From contig NZ_ADNU01000022.1 of NCBI RefSeq assembly GCF_000178455.1, forward strand, positions 1-64,000: a stretch of 64,000 nucleotides of DNA, read 5' to 3'. The notes under the pieces were generated by a model, which made no database searches, was not told the DNA's origin, and saw only the letters and a program-made list of their open reading frames with translations. The translations under genes were made by a program, and so were the position numbers. Shown in pieces: positions 44,203 to 52,498 of the stretch. The stretch comes from Brevibacterium mcbrellneri ATCC 49030. Lineage in GTDB: Bacteria > Actinomycetota > Actinomycetes > Actinomycetales > Brevibacteriaceae. The first letter of the stretch is position 1; every line of letters starts with the position of its first letter.

Positions 44203-45432
44203 TCACGAAACCTGCGCCAAAGCCTGGTCCACAACGTGCTCGGCGATCGCCATGGAGCACGTGGCCCCTGCAGCCGGAACACTCCGCACTTGGGTGAGGC
44301 GACCTCGGGCAGATAACACCAAATCATCCACCAGCGAGCCGTCCGAGTTCATGGCTTGGGCGTGGACACCTCGGGGGCCGGGGCGCGCGGCCGACACGTT
44401 CAGGTCCGGCACATACTTGCGCGCGCTTTCCAAATAAGAACTAGGCGAAACGGCCGTGCGCGCTTCGCGGGCCGCGCTCTGAATATTCTTAGACGCGTAC
44501 TTCCAGAACCCACCGAAGCCCAGCGTGGAGGCGACATCGTCCAACTTGAAGCCGGACAGCCCGCGCGAATAGTCTTCTCGGCCAAGGGACAAGGACGCGT
44601 ACGGGCCAACCAAGAGTGCGCCGCGCGTGGTCGTACTCAGGTGGACCGGGTTGGGGGTGCCGGGCACTGCGGTAATGAGGCCACGCACGGCTTGGGCGGA
44701 CTCGCCGTTGATCTCAAAGTAGTCGCGGGTGAACGGAACGACCTTGGGGTGCGGGTCCTGCCCGCTGTTGTCAGCTAAGCGGTCGGCCTGCAGTCCGGCA
44801 CACGTGATGACCAGGTCATATGTGCCACCGTCAGCGGTCATGGTCGAATCCTGGGCACCGGGCAAGGCCAGGCGAACGCGCACCTCATTACCCATGGCAT
44901 CTACGCGTTTGACTTCAGAGTCGTACATGATGCGGCCGCCGGCGGCTTCAACGTCGCGGGCAAACGCGTCAGTGATTTTGCTGTAGTCGGTGATAGCCGT
45001 GTGGGGCGAATGCAGGGCCGCGATCCCGCGCACGCCGGGTTCGACTTCGCGCATCTGGGTGCGGTCAAGCATGCGCACACCTGGCACGTCGGCAGCTTGC
45101 GCGCGTTCAAGCAGGGTTTCCAGCCGTTCAAGTTCGTCCACGTCTTGCGCGACGACCAGCTTTCCGCACTCGTTGAAGGGCAAGCCGTTCTGAGTGGTGT
45201 ACGCGGTGAGGAGTTCAACGCCGCGCCGGTGTAGCTTGGCGTTCGAGCTGCCTGGTTCGCAGTCCAGCCCCGCGTGAACCACGCCCGAATTGTGGCCCGA
45301 CTGATGCTGCGCCAACAGCGACTCTTTTTCGATCAGGGTGATGTGTGCTTGTGGTTGTTTGCGCGTGAGTTCACGCGCAACTGCCGTTCCGATGATTCCG
45401 CCGCCAACAACTGCAATGCGCTTTAGCTCCAT
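44203..45432 (-). CDS. lhgO: L-2-hydroxyglutarate oxidase
   Basis: FAD-dependent oxidase converting L-2-hydroxyglutarate to 2-oxoglutarate. N-terminal IAVVGGGIIGTAVAREL binds FAD; QHQSGHNSGVVHAGLDCEPG near 43-62 is the LhgO signature; DYFEINGES and HLSTTTRGALLVGPYAS are further family blocks, and the C terminus has RPGPRGVHAQAM. 409 residues, typical. No csiD/gabD partners nearby, so it may be a stand-alone metabolite-repair enzyme. Confidence 0.88.
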   Translation of the reverse strand: MELKRIAVVGGGIIGTAVARELTRKQPQAHITLIEKESLLAQHQSGHNSGVVHAGLDCEPGSSNAKLHRRGVELLTAYTTQNGLPFNECGKLVVAQDVDELERLETLLERAQAADVPGVRMLDRTQMREVEPGVRGIAALHSPHTAITDYSKITDAFARDVEAAGGRIMYDSEVKRVDAMGNEVRVRLALPGAQDSTMTADGGTYDLVITCAGLQADRLADNSGQDPHPKVVPFTRDYFEINGESAQAVRGLITAVPGTPNPVHLSTTTRGALLVGPYASLSLGREDYSRGLSGFKLDDVASTLGFGGFWKYASKNIQSAAREARTAVSPSSYLESARKYVPDLNVSAARPGPRGVHAQAMNSDGSLVDDLVLSARGRLTQVRSVPAAGATCSMAIAEHVVDQALAQVS

Positions 45433-45499
45433 GGTTCCAGTGTGCCAGCTTCGACCACCTTTTGGCCCAGCTCAACGCCGACTGAATAGACTTTGGGGC

Positions 45500-46723
45500 G
45501 TGAGCACCTACGAACTCGACTGGACCGGCCGCGCTGACGCAGAAGCGGCCGCCCACACCCCTCCCCGCGCGCAGGTGGGGTATGTGGGGGTGTTGGGGGG
45601 CACCTCGGCCGAGGCGGCAACCACCCCCACACTTCCGTCCACAGGTTCCATGGTGATCGAGGGCGATAACTTGGACGCACTCAAGCACCTGCAACAGACC
45701 CACAAACACCGCGTATCAGTGGTGTACATCGACCCGCCGTACAACACGGGGAATGCGTTGCCGTACCGCGATACTTTCGGGGCGGCTGGGCACGCGGGGT
45801 GGATGTCGATGATGCTGCCCAGGCTCATCGTTGCCCGCGAGCTCATGCGCCTTGACGGGGTCATTTTCGTGTCTATCGACGACCGCGAGCACGCATTCTT
45901 GACGCTGGTGGGCCACCAAGTGTTTGGGGAAGAGAACTTCTTGGGGTCGTTTGTGCATCAACGTGCGAGGGGCGGCGGCCAGGCTCGAACGTGGATTCGC
46001 GGACACGATTACATCGCGGTGTGGGCCAAGGACGCGTCACTTGTCGACGGGTTTTGGCAGGAAAAGCGCCCGCCCGCCAAGTACGAAACCATCGACGGCA
46101 AGCGCTACCTGGTTGAGGACGACGTTTTGCGCACCACTTTTGGCCGGTATGAGCGCGGCACGGAACGGCGCCTCATGTACGAAGACATCGAGGCTGTTCG
46201 CGGCTCGGCGAAGAAGGCGCAGGTCGATGCGTGGCTGGCAGCCGGCACTCACATTTTGCGGCCGTGGGGTGGCGGCAAGCATGCGGTCGCGCGGCTCACT
46301 CCCGCGGAAAAGGTGGCGTCCAAAATGTATTCGATCGTGCGCGCGCTGGGGCATGAGGGGCGCAATGACCTGGAGGCCCTGGGGTTGGGCGGCCTGTTCA
46401 CGTACCCCAAACCGGTGTCGCTCATGCGCACGTTGGTGCGCTCGCGCACGTTCTTTGATCCCGAGGCGGTAGTCCTGGATTTCTTTGCCGGCTCCGGGAC
46501 GACGGCCCAGGCTGTCATGGAGCTCAACGCTGAGGACGGCGGGCGGCGTGAGTTCATCCTGGTTCAAAAGCCCGAGGTGTTACGACCGTCCACAGGCAAA
46601 TTGGACTCCCAAGTTACCCCGGACTCCATCACCATCAGTGAGTTGGCGAGGCGAAGAGTTGTGGCCGCCGCGAAAGCCGTGGGTTGCGACCCGGCGACCA
46701 TCACCGATGTGCGCCTGGACTGA
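45500..46723 (+). CDS. Orphan site-specific DNA methyltransferase (type III Mod-like)
   Basis: Beta-class amino-methyltransferase: catalytic motif IV DPPYNTGN at 78-85 precedes the AdoMet-binding motif I DFFAGSGTTAQAVMEL near 330. This order and DPPY chemistry fit N6-adenine methyltransferases of type III Mod type. About 407 residues from GTG 45500; the true start might be MVIEGDNLDALKHL, since the first 50 residues are a low-complexity linker (GGTSAEAATT, containing an octamer at 45601-45608). No restriction (Res) gene or other partner is adjacent. At ~400 residues it is shorter than typical Mod (~600), so its target-recognition region is compact. Confidence 0.85.
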   Translation: MSTYELDWTGRADAEAAAHTPPRAQVGYVGVLGGTSAEAATTPTLPSTGSMVIEGDNLDALKHLQQTHKHRVSVVYIDPPYNTGNALPYRDTFGAAGHAGWMSMMLPRLIVARELMRLDGVIFVSIDDREHAFLTLVGHQVFGEENFLGSFVHQRARGGGQARTWIRGHDYIAVWAKDASLVDGFWQEKRPPAKYETIDGKRYLVEDDVLRTTFGRYERGTERRLMYEDIEAVRGSAKKAQVDAWLAAGTHILRPWGGGKHAVARLTPAEKVASKMYSIVRALGHEGRNDLEALGLGGLFTYPKPVSLMRTLVRSRTFFDPEAVVLDFFAGSGTTAQAVMELNAEDGGRREFILVQKPEVLRPSTGKLDSQVTPDSITISELARRRVVAAAKAVGCDPATITDVRLD

Positions 46724-46767
46724 CCTCAGGCGTGCGCCAGAACTGAACAAAACAATTCGATATCAAC

Positions 46768-46822
46768 GTGTGAGCCACTGCACACATCATGCGTAAAGCG
46801 AACTAGTGTGTGCCCCACTGCA
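46768..46822. promoter_or_regulatory. Direct repeat in the permease promoter region
   Basis: GTGTGAGCCACTGCA (46768-46782) and GTGTGTGCCCCACTGCA (46806-46822) are near-identical direct repeats about 38 bp apart, just upstream of the amino acid permease ribosome site. They may be operator half-sites for a regulator of the permease; no regulator gene is adjacent. Confidence 0.4.
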
Positions 46823-46840
46823 GTATCAAAGGAGATAGAC

Positions 46841-48316
46841 ATGAGTGAGCCACACCAACACCCCAGTAGCTATACGCATGAGTCACACGACTCGATTTTC
46901 AACAAAGCGATGGGTCGTCTCGATGCGCTGTTTGTAGGCTTCGGCGCCATGATCGGCTTTGGCTGGATTGTTCTAGCTGGAGGGTGGATTGAGCAGGCGG
47001 GCACTGTTGGTGCACTGCTCGCGTTTGTGGGTGGCGGTGTCATCATGGCATTTGTTGGTGTCGTGTATTCCGAACTCGTCGCCGCCATGCCTCTAGCCGG
47101 TGGAGAGCACAACTATTTGATGCGCAGCATGGGGCCAAAGATCGCCATGATCGGCTCGTGGTGCATCGTGGGCGGGTACATCACTGTGGTGATGTTCGAA
47201 GCCGTTGCCGTACCCAAAACGGCTCTGTACTTATTTCCTGATCTCAACAAGGTCTACCTGTGGACGGTCGCGGGATTCGATGTCTACCTCACGTGGGCAC
47301 TGGTGGGTGTCATCACAGCCGTTGTGCTGACGTACATCAACATCAGAGGCGTTAAAGTCGCTTCACTTGTTCAGACGTTCGTCGTCTCGTTCCTGCTGAT
47401 TGTAGGTATGCTTCTGGTTTTCGGGTCCTTCACCGGCGGTGAGATGGAATACGTTGAACCCCTCTACTCTGGTGGCTTCAGCGGGTTTGTCACGGTGCTC
47501 GTAGCCGTCCCATTCCTCTTCGTGGGCTTTGACGTTCTCCCCCAAGCCGCAGAAGAGATCAACGTCAAACCCCGCCAGATTGGCAAACTCGTGGTGTTCG
47601 CGGTTCTCATGGCCGTGGCCTGGTACGTCGTCATCATTTTCACCACCTCGGTGTCCATGCCCCACGACGAGATCGCTGCGCTCAACGCAGAAGACGGTCT
47701 TGTCACAGCCGACGCTCTCACCGCGATGTTGGGCCACCCCATTTGGGGCAAGATCGTGATCGCCGGAGGGCTCGCAGGCATTATTACTAGCTGGAATGCC
47801 TTCCTGATGGGTGCGTCACGACTCATGTGGGCAATGGCCAATTCGGGAATGATTCCTGAGTGGTTCGGCAAGATCCACCCGCGTTACCGCACACCGGTCA
47901 ATGCGCTCCTGTTTATCGGGGCATTGTCGGTTGTGACGCCGTTCTTGGGTTCGAAGATGCTGGGCTGGGTTGTGGATGCCGGTTCACCAATGATTGTGAT
48001 CACGTACTTCCTGGTGTCAGTCGCGTTCGTGTTGCTCCGCAAGCGTGAACCTGACATGGAACGCCCCATGCGGGTTGGAGGCAAAGGCAATGTCGGAATC
48101 GTGGTGGGTGCGATCGCTGCGGTCCTGTGCCTGTTCTTGTTTGTCCTATACCTCCCGGTGACACCGTGGTCAGCTGAGCTGGCGTGGCCGTCGTGGACAA
48201 TGTTCGGCCTGTGGCTCATTGCTGGAGTCGTGATGATGTTCCGCCTCCCGGGCGGTGTAACACCGGGTCCTAACGCGGAGCACGATCTGCTCACCAAACT
48301 GGGCAAAAACCACTAA
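46841..48316 (+). CDS. APC-superfamily amino acid permease
   Basis: 491-residue transporter with about 12 helices. The first helix has the APC signature LFVGFGAMIGFGWIVLAGGW; AMPLAGGEHNYLMRSMGPKI near 85 and FVGFDVLPQAAEEI near 225 are characteristic. Start ATG 46841 after AAAGGAG; 11 upstream codons are not part of the gene. Likely imports an amino acid or polyamine; the following convergent gene is an amidase, which does not settle the substrate. Confidence 0.88.
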   Translation: MSEPHQHPSSYTHESHDSIFNKAMGRLDALFVGFGAMIGFGWIVLAGGWIEQAGTVGALLAFVGGGVIMAFVGVVYSELVAAMPLAGGEHNYLMRSMGPKIAMIGSWCIVGGYITVVMFEAVAVPKTALYLFPDLNKVYLWTVAGFDVYLTWALVGVITAVVLTYINIRGVKVASLVQTFVVSFLLIVGMLLVFGSFTGGEMEYVEPLYSGGFSGFVTVLVAVPFLFVGFDVLPQAAEEINVKPRQIGKLVVFAVLMAVAWYVVIIFTTSVSMPHDEIAALNAEDGLVTADALTAMLGHPIWGKIVIAGGLAGIITSWNAFLMGASRLMWAMANSGMIPEWFGKIHPRYRTPVNALLFIGALSVVTPFLGSKMLGWVVDAGSPMIVITYFLVSVAFVLLRKREPDMERPMRVGGKGNVGIVVGAIAAVLCLFLFVLYLPVTPWSAELAWPSWTMFGLWLIAGVVMMFRLPGGVTPGPNAEHDLLTKLGKNH

Positions 48317-48321
48317 CGAAA

Positions 48322-48360
48322 AGCGCGGATGCACGGTAACACCAGCCGTGTATCCACGCT
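48322..48360. terminator. Bidirectional terminator hairpin
   Basis: AGCGCGGATGCACGG (48322-48336) pairs with CCGTGTATCCACGCT (48346-48360), 15 bp with two G-T pairs and a 9-nt loop, placed exactly between the convergent permease and amidase genes, 5 nt and 7 nt from their ends. Confidence 0.75.
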
Positions 48361-48367
48361 CCCCCGT

Positions 48368-49834
48368 TTACAGCTCAGGCCGCGGCACCGTCACCAACTG
48401 CTCAAGTGCCGCCGAAACCTCAAACACCGGCGCACAGTCATACGGGTGCCCCACGATCTGCACACTGGTGGGCACTCCCGCGCTCCCCACGCCGCTGGGC
48501 ATGGCCATGACTGGCCTGCGGTTGGCAATGTTGAACGGCACCGTCATGTGCCCTTCCCAGTAGAAGTCCAGGTTCCCGGCCTCGCGTTCCACCTCGCCTA
48601 GGTAGTCGCAGTCGGCGTCCAGGTCCTCAATCGCCGAGGTGCCCGTCACCAACACGTCGTACCCCTCCATGCCGCGGGTGAGGGTGTCCTGGATCTGGGA
48701 CTCGAGTTCAAGACTGTCCACCAGGCTGGTTTCACGGGCGGCCTGCGTGGTCGACTCGACCATGAGGCGCGTGTAAGGCTCAAAACCGCTCAAGTCTCCA
48801 TTCACGGACTGGAACAGTTTTGCCCCAAAAATGTGTCCAAAGTGGCTCATCGAGGCCCGGGTGATGGTCGCCAAATCGAGCCCCACGTCCACGGTCTCAA
48901 CAACCGCACCCGCACCCGCGAGCGCCTGTGCCACTCGGTCAACTCCCGCCGCCACAGCAGGGTCGAGCGCGTACGCCCCCAGGTCAGCACTCACCGCCAC
49001 GCGCTTCCCGGCAAGCAGCTGTCCAACTTCCCCAAATTCGTGCGGGTAGTCCTCCACCGGAACGGTCGCGTTGTCGTACGGATCAACTCCGGTGATCGCG
49101 TTGAACACGTACGCTGTGTCGGCAACACTGCGCGCCAAAACGTGGTCGCCACGGTACCAGTCATTATTCGAAGGATGCGTCCCGGGCGTAGACCCAAACG
49201 GCGACTTAAACCCAGGCAACCCGTTGAACGCGGCCGGGATTCGCGTGGACCCCGCGATATCTGACGCTGTGGCAAATGGCGCGAACCCGGCGGCCACCGC
49301 ACCTCCCGACCCACCGGACGAACCGCCCGGGGTTTTATCGAGGTTAAACGGGTTGCGGCTGACTCCCCATTCGCGCGTGTGGCTAAACGTGGCGCAGGAA
49401 AACTCCGGCGTGGTGGTGCGGCCCAAGGGGATCGCCCCAGCGGCCCGCAGTCGCGCCACGATCGGGTGGTCGACCTCCGCCACTGCGCCCGCCAGCGTCT
49501 GGGACCCGCGCGTTGCTGAGTGTCCGGCCAGGTCGTGCTGTTCCTTCAAAAGGAACGGCACGCCCAGCAGGGGTTTGTGGGCAAAGACCGCCGAGGTGTC
49601 CCCCACTCCCGCTTCCCCCGCGCCCGAGGTGCCCGACTGTTGCCCGCGCAGCACCGCCTCGGCGCGGCGGGCTTCTTCGAGCGCCAGGTCAGGCAGAGTA
49701 TCAACGACACAGTTGATACGCGGGTTGACGTGTTTGATACGTTCAAGGAGGTGCGTGATGAGCTCAACGGGTGACAGTCCTTGCTGATATGCCTGGAGAA
49801 CTTCTTTTACGCCCATGTAATGTAGGTCACTCAT
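48368..49834 (-). CDS. Amidase-signature family hydrolase
   Basis: Ser-Ser-Lys amidase. Catalytic Lys in VPFLLKEQHDLAG, the Gly/Ser-rich loop TPGGSSGGSGGAVAAG and the nucleophile segment TASDIAGSTRIPAAF are all present. About 488 residues from ATG 49834 (MSDLHYMGVKEVLQAYQQG); ATG 49816 is an alternative. Between the first helices and the Lys loop there is an inserted Gly/Ser/Thr-rich stretch (QQSGTSGAGEAGVGDTSAVF) carrying two octamer copies. No GatB/GatC partner, so it is an independent amidase rather than the tRNA amidotransferase subunit. Confidence 0.88.
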   Translation of the reverse strand: MSDLHYMGVKEVLQAYQQGLSPVELITHLLERIKHVNPRINCVVDTLPDLALEEARRAEAVLRGQQSGTSGAGEAGVGDTSAVFAHKPLLGVPFLLKEQHDLAGHSATRGSQTLAGAVAEVDHPIVARLRAAGAIPLGRTTTPEFSCATFSHTREWGVSRNPFNLDKTPGGSSGGSGGAVAAGFAPFATASDIAGSTRIPAAFNGLPGFKSPFGSTPGTHPSNNDWYRGDHVLARSVADTAYVFNAITGVDPYDNATVPVEDYPHEFGEVGQLLAGKRVAVSADLGAYALDPAVAAGVDRVAQALAGAGAVVETVDVGLDLATITRASMSHFGHIFGAKLFQSVNGDLSGFEPYTRLMVESTTQAARETSLVDSLELESQIQDTLTRGMEGYDVLVTGTSAIEDLDADCDYLGEVEREAGNLDFYWEGHMTVPFNIANRRPVMAMPSGVGSAGVPTSVQIVGHPYDCAPVFEVSAALEQLVTVPRPEL

Positions 49835-49921
49835 ACTCGTAGTGTGGCACATCCGTTCGTCGCCCAAGCACTACCCCCGTACACTGGAAGCTAAGCCTGC
49901 CAAATTCGCTCGGAGTCGCAC

Positions 49922-50641
49922 ATGAAGGATTCTGCCCGTCGCAGGGCGCGTCACATCACAATTTTTCTTGATGTGGACGGTGTGCTGAACTCTTTTCCCG
50001 TCAAGGGCAAGCGGTTCAAAAAAGAGGGCCGTAAAGAAGTGCAGGCGTGGAACTACATTCTGCATTTTCGGCCCAAGATCATTAAGGCGTTAGAGAAGAT
50101 CGTGAAGACTCGCGATGCTGACATTGTGTGGCTGTCAACGTGGTCGGCGCTGTGTCGCACCGAAATTGAGCCCAAGCTCAAGTTTGAACGTTCCTACCCC
50201 ATTATCGAGATGCCGGACGCCACGTATAACCGTCACGCCGGGGATCACACCAAGTGGTGGAAGTCCCTTGCCATGAAGCAGTGGCTGGCTGACAATCCCG
50301 GCAAGCGCGCGGTGTGGGTCGATGATGACTTGGCGCATGAGAACACGCGCGAGTATTTCGAGAAGACGTATCGCAACCGGATGCTGCTAATTGCACCGGA
50401 GTTTAAGTACGGCTTAACCGAGGAGCAGGTCACGTCGATTGAAGACTTTTCGTACCCGCGCCCCAGCGGTTCGGAGCCCATGAACACCAGTGACTTCGTG
50501 GTTGCCCGGGCGCATGACGCAGACAGCGACTCCGACGCTGAACGCGAGTGTGACACGGCCCAACCCACGTTCAGCCCGGAGCCCACCCCGCACGCAGGAC
50601 CGGATCCGGACACCCCTACCGCTCAGAGCTCCAATGAGTAA
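49922..50641 (+). CDS. HAD-superfamily protein (SAK-type)
   Basis: 239 residues. ITIFLDVDGVLNSF with nucleophile Asp17 and Asp19 is HAD motif I; WLSTWSA near 65 gives motif II; WVDDDLAHENT near 145 gives motif IV acidic residues. The fold and motif spacing resemble the small HAD domains seen in RNA-repair or phosphatase proteins ('Swiss army knife' group). The last ~60 residues are an Asp/Ser/Pro-rich acidic tail. GGAG lies 6 nt before the ATG. It overlaps the racemase gene by 8 nt. Confidence 0.72.
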   Translation: MKDSARRRARHITIFLDVDGVLNSFPVKGKRFKKEGRKEVQAWNYILHFRPKIIKALEKIVKTRDADIVWLSTWSALCRTEIEPKLKFERSYPIIEMPDATYNRHAGDHTKWWKSLAMKQWLADNPGKRAVWVDDDLAHENTREYFEKTYRNRMLLIAPEFKYGLTEEQVTSIEDFSYPRPSGSEPMNTSDFVVARAHDADSDSDAERECDTAQPTFSPEPTPHAGPDPDTPTAQSSNE

Positions 50642-51566
50642 CGCGGCCGCTGGGCAGCCGCACGCCAACTCTGCGCCCGCAGGAGCCGCCCCCACCAGCT
50701 CCACCCCCACAGTGGGCCTTCTTGACTCGGGCCTGGGCTTGGTGCCGTTCGCGGTTGCCGTGCACCACGAACTCCCTCATGCCAATCTGGCCCTTGCGAT
50801 GGACCCCGATTTTGCCCCTTACGGCGCACTCACCTCGGCGCAGATTGAGCAACGCGCCTTGGCTTCCGCCCGCACGTTGGTGGACGCTGGGGCCCGCGCC
50901 CTGGTGATCGCGTGCAATACGGCCAGTGTGCACGCGCTTTCGGCGGTGCGTGAACGGTTCGAACCTCTCGTCCCGGTGATTGGCACTGTCCCAGCGGTGA
51001 AGCCCGCGGCGGCCACAGGCGCTCCGTTCGCGGTGTGGGCCACAACAGCGACCACGGGGAGCGCGTATCAGCGTTCGCTCATCAGCATGTACGCGGGCGA
51101 CATCAACGTGTACCCAGTCGCGTGTGCCGGACTGGCCCAGGCAATCGACTCCGCCGACCCGGAAACCATCGACATCGCCCTTTCCGCCGCCGTCACTGCG
51201 ACACCTCGGGAAGCCCAGTCCATTGTGCTGGGGTGCACGCACTACGGGCTGGTGGCGGACCGCATTGAGGCCGCGTTTGACCGGCCCGTCACCCTGTTTG
51301 ATTCGCCCCAGGCGGTTGCCCGTCAGTTGGCGCGCAGGCTGGCCGCGCAGGTGGTTTCTGAGGACCCCGCCGAGGTCGTTCCAGCACCGCTGTCACCGCA
51401 AGCCCCGCAGCCGCCCCAAGTTTCCGCTTCTCCGCAAGATTCCGCGTCTCCCACCGGCCGTCTCACGCACGTGTTTTTATCAGGCAAACCGGGGAGCTTA
51501 CCCGCCGCGGTAGAGGCGTATGCTGTTGGACGTGAGCTGTTGGCATTGCGGGACAAACCGGAATAA
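50634..51566 (+). CDS. murI: Glutamate racemase-like Asp/Glu racemase
   Basis: Cofactor-independent racemase supplying D-glutamate for peptidoglycan. Active-site elements: LLDSGLGLVPFA at 29-40, VIACNTASVH with Cys94, and VLGCTHYGLVAD with Cys201. The order and pair of cysteines fit MurI. 310 residues including a ~25-residue Ala/Pro-rich N terminus and a Pro/Ser/Gln-rich insert near 245-275 (one heptamer copy at 51370). A usual DSGxGGL is DSGLGLV here, a conservative change. Coupled to the HAD gene. Confidence 0.8.
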   Translation: MSNAAAGQPHANSAPAGAAPTSSTPTVGLLDSGLGLVPFAVAVHHELPHANLALAMDPDFAPYGALTSAQIEQRALASARTLVDAGARALVIACNTASVHALSAVRERFEPLVPVIGTVPAVKPAAATGAPFAVWATTATTGSAYQRSLISMYAGDINVYPVACAGLAQAIDSADPETIDIALSAAVTATPREAQSIVLGCTHYGLVADRIEAAFDRPVTLFDSPQAVARQLARRLAAQVVSEDPAEVVPAPLSPQAPQPPQVSASPQDSASPTGRLTHVFLSGKPGSLPAAVEAYAVGRELLALRDKPE

Positions 51567-51612
51567 ATCAGAGTCATAAAGCGCTATACAGGTACACGCT
51601 TAAAGGAGTGCA

Positions 51613-52269
51613 ATGTTATCGCTGATCTATCGTCAGGCTCGTAACTTTTTCTTAGCTCAAGGTATTTTCGCAGTACTAGCTGGACTGGCAATCCTGGTGT
51701 GGCCGGGACAGTCTTTTGTGATCGTGGCATACATTTTTGCCGGTTGGTTGATCGCTGACGGTGTCTTTTCATGCTTCCTCTGGTTGCGCGCTCGGCGTGT
51801 GCCAGGCGCCCAACTGTCCATGGGTAAAGGACTTATCCAGATCATCTTGGGCGTCATCATCGCGATGTTGCCTGGTGTTTTCGCATCGATCATTCTAGTG
51901 ATCGTGTCCCTGGCTGTGTTCCTCATTGGTATGGGACTTCTGACGACAGGTTTGGTCATCAAACCCACCGGGAACCGCACGTGGGTCGCTTTTGTGGTCT
52001 GTGGTGTGTTGGCGTTCGCCGGTTCGGTCATGATCGTGGTGTTCCCACGTGAAAGCACTCTGGCGTTGCTCACTGTGGTCGCTACGGTGCTGATCTTTGT
52101 GGGCGCTACATGTTTGGCGTTGGGCTTCAAGTTCGGCAAGAGCGCTCAAGCCTTGGCAGACCGTGAACGCGCATACTCTAACCCCAGCAACGACGGCCGC
52201 GGTGACGTCATCGAAGGCACCGTAGAAGACACGGGCAACGACGACACCCCACCAGGGATCAGCCGCTAA
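51613..52269 (+). CDS. DUF308/HdeD-family membrane protein
   Basis: 218 residues with six hydrophobic segments in pairs and short loops, e.g. FLAQGIFAVLAGLAILVWPG then VIVAYIFAGWLIADGVFS, and the repeated ILGVIIAMLPGVFASIILVI. This tandem-hairpin pattern is the HdeD/DUF308 family. A ~45-residue hydrophilic tail follows. AAAGGAG is 4 nt before the ATG. Function in the family is tied to acid or envelope stress in enterics; not established here. Confidence 0.8.
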   Translation: MLSLIYRQARNFFLAQGIFAVLAGLAILVWPGQSFVIVAYIFAGWLIADGVFSCFLWLRARRVPGAQLSMGKGLIQIILGVIIAMLPGVFASIILVIVSLAVFLIGMGLLTTGLVIKPTGNRTWVAFVVCGVLAFAGSVMIVVFPRESTLALLTVVATVLIFVGATCLALGFKFGKSAQALADRERAYSNPSNDGRGDVIEGTVEDTGNDDTPPGISR

Positions 52270-52316
52270 CGTGCACGTCACCATCGTTGGGTTCGCGTTA
52301 GAAACGGCGCAAAGCC

Positions 52317-52444
52317 GTTTACTCTACACTCCTCGAACCAGAGTGTAGAGTAAACACCCTTTTTGTTCGTTTTGTTCACGTTTTCGGCCCAAAATCGGCG
52401 CATTACTCTACACAGCTGACGAACAGCAGCTCAGGACTGTAGAG
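52317..52444. repeat. Paired-palindrome intergenic element, family A, copy 2
   Basis: Inverted relative to copy 1. Dyad 1: GTTTACTCTACACTC (52317-52331) with GAGTGTAGAGTAAAC (52341-52355), 9-nt loop. Dyad 2 is degenerate: CTCTACA (52406-52412) with TGTAGAG (52438-52444). The spacer complement reads CGATTTTGGGCCGAAAACGT then GAACAAAACGAACAAAAAGG, nearly the same as copy 1. It lies between the convergent DUF308 and metE genes. Confidence 0.85.
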
Positions 52445-52498
52445 AAAACCACCTGACGTACCCAACACATCAAACGAAAAAGGGAACGATGACCAACA

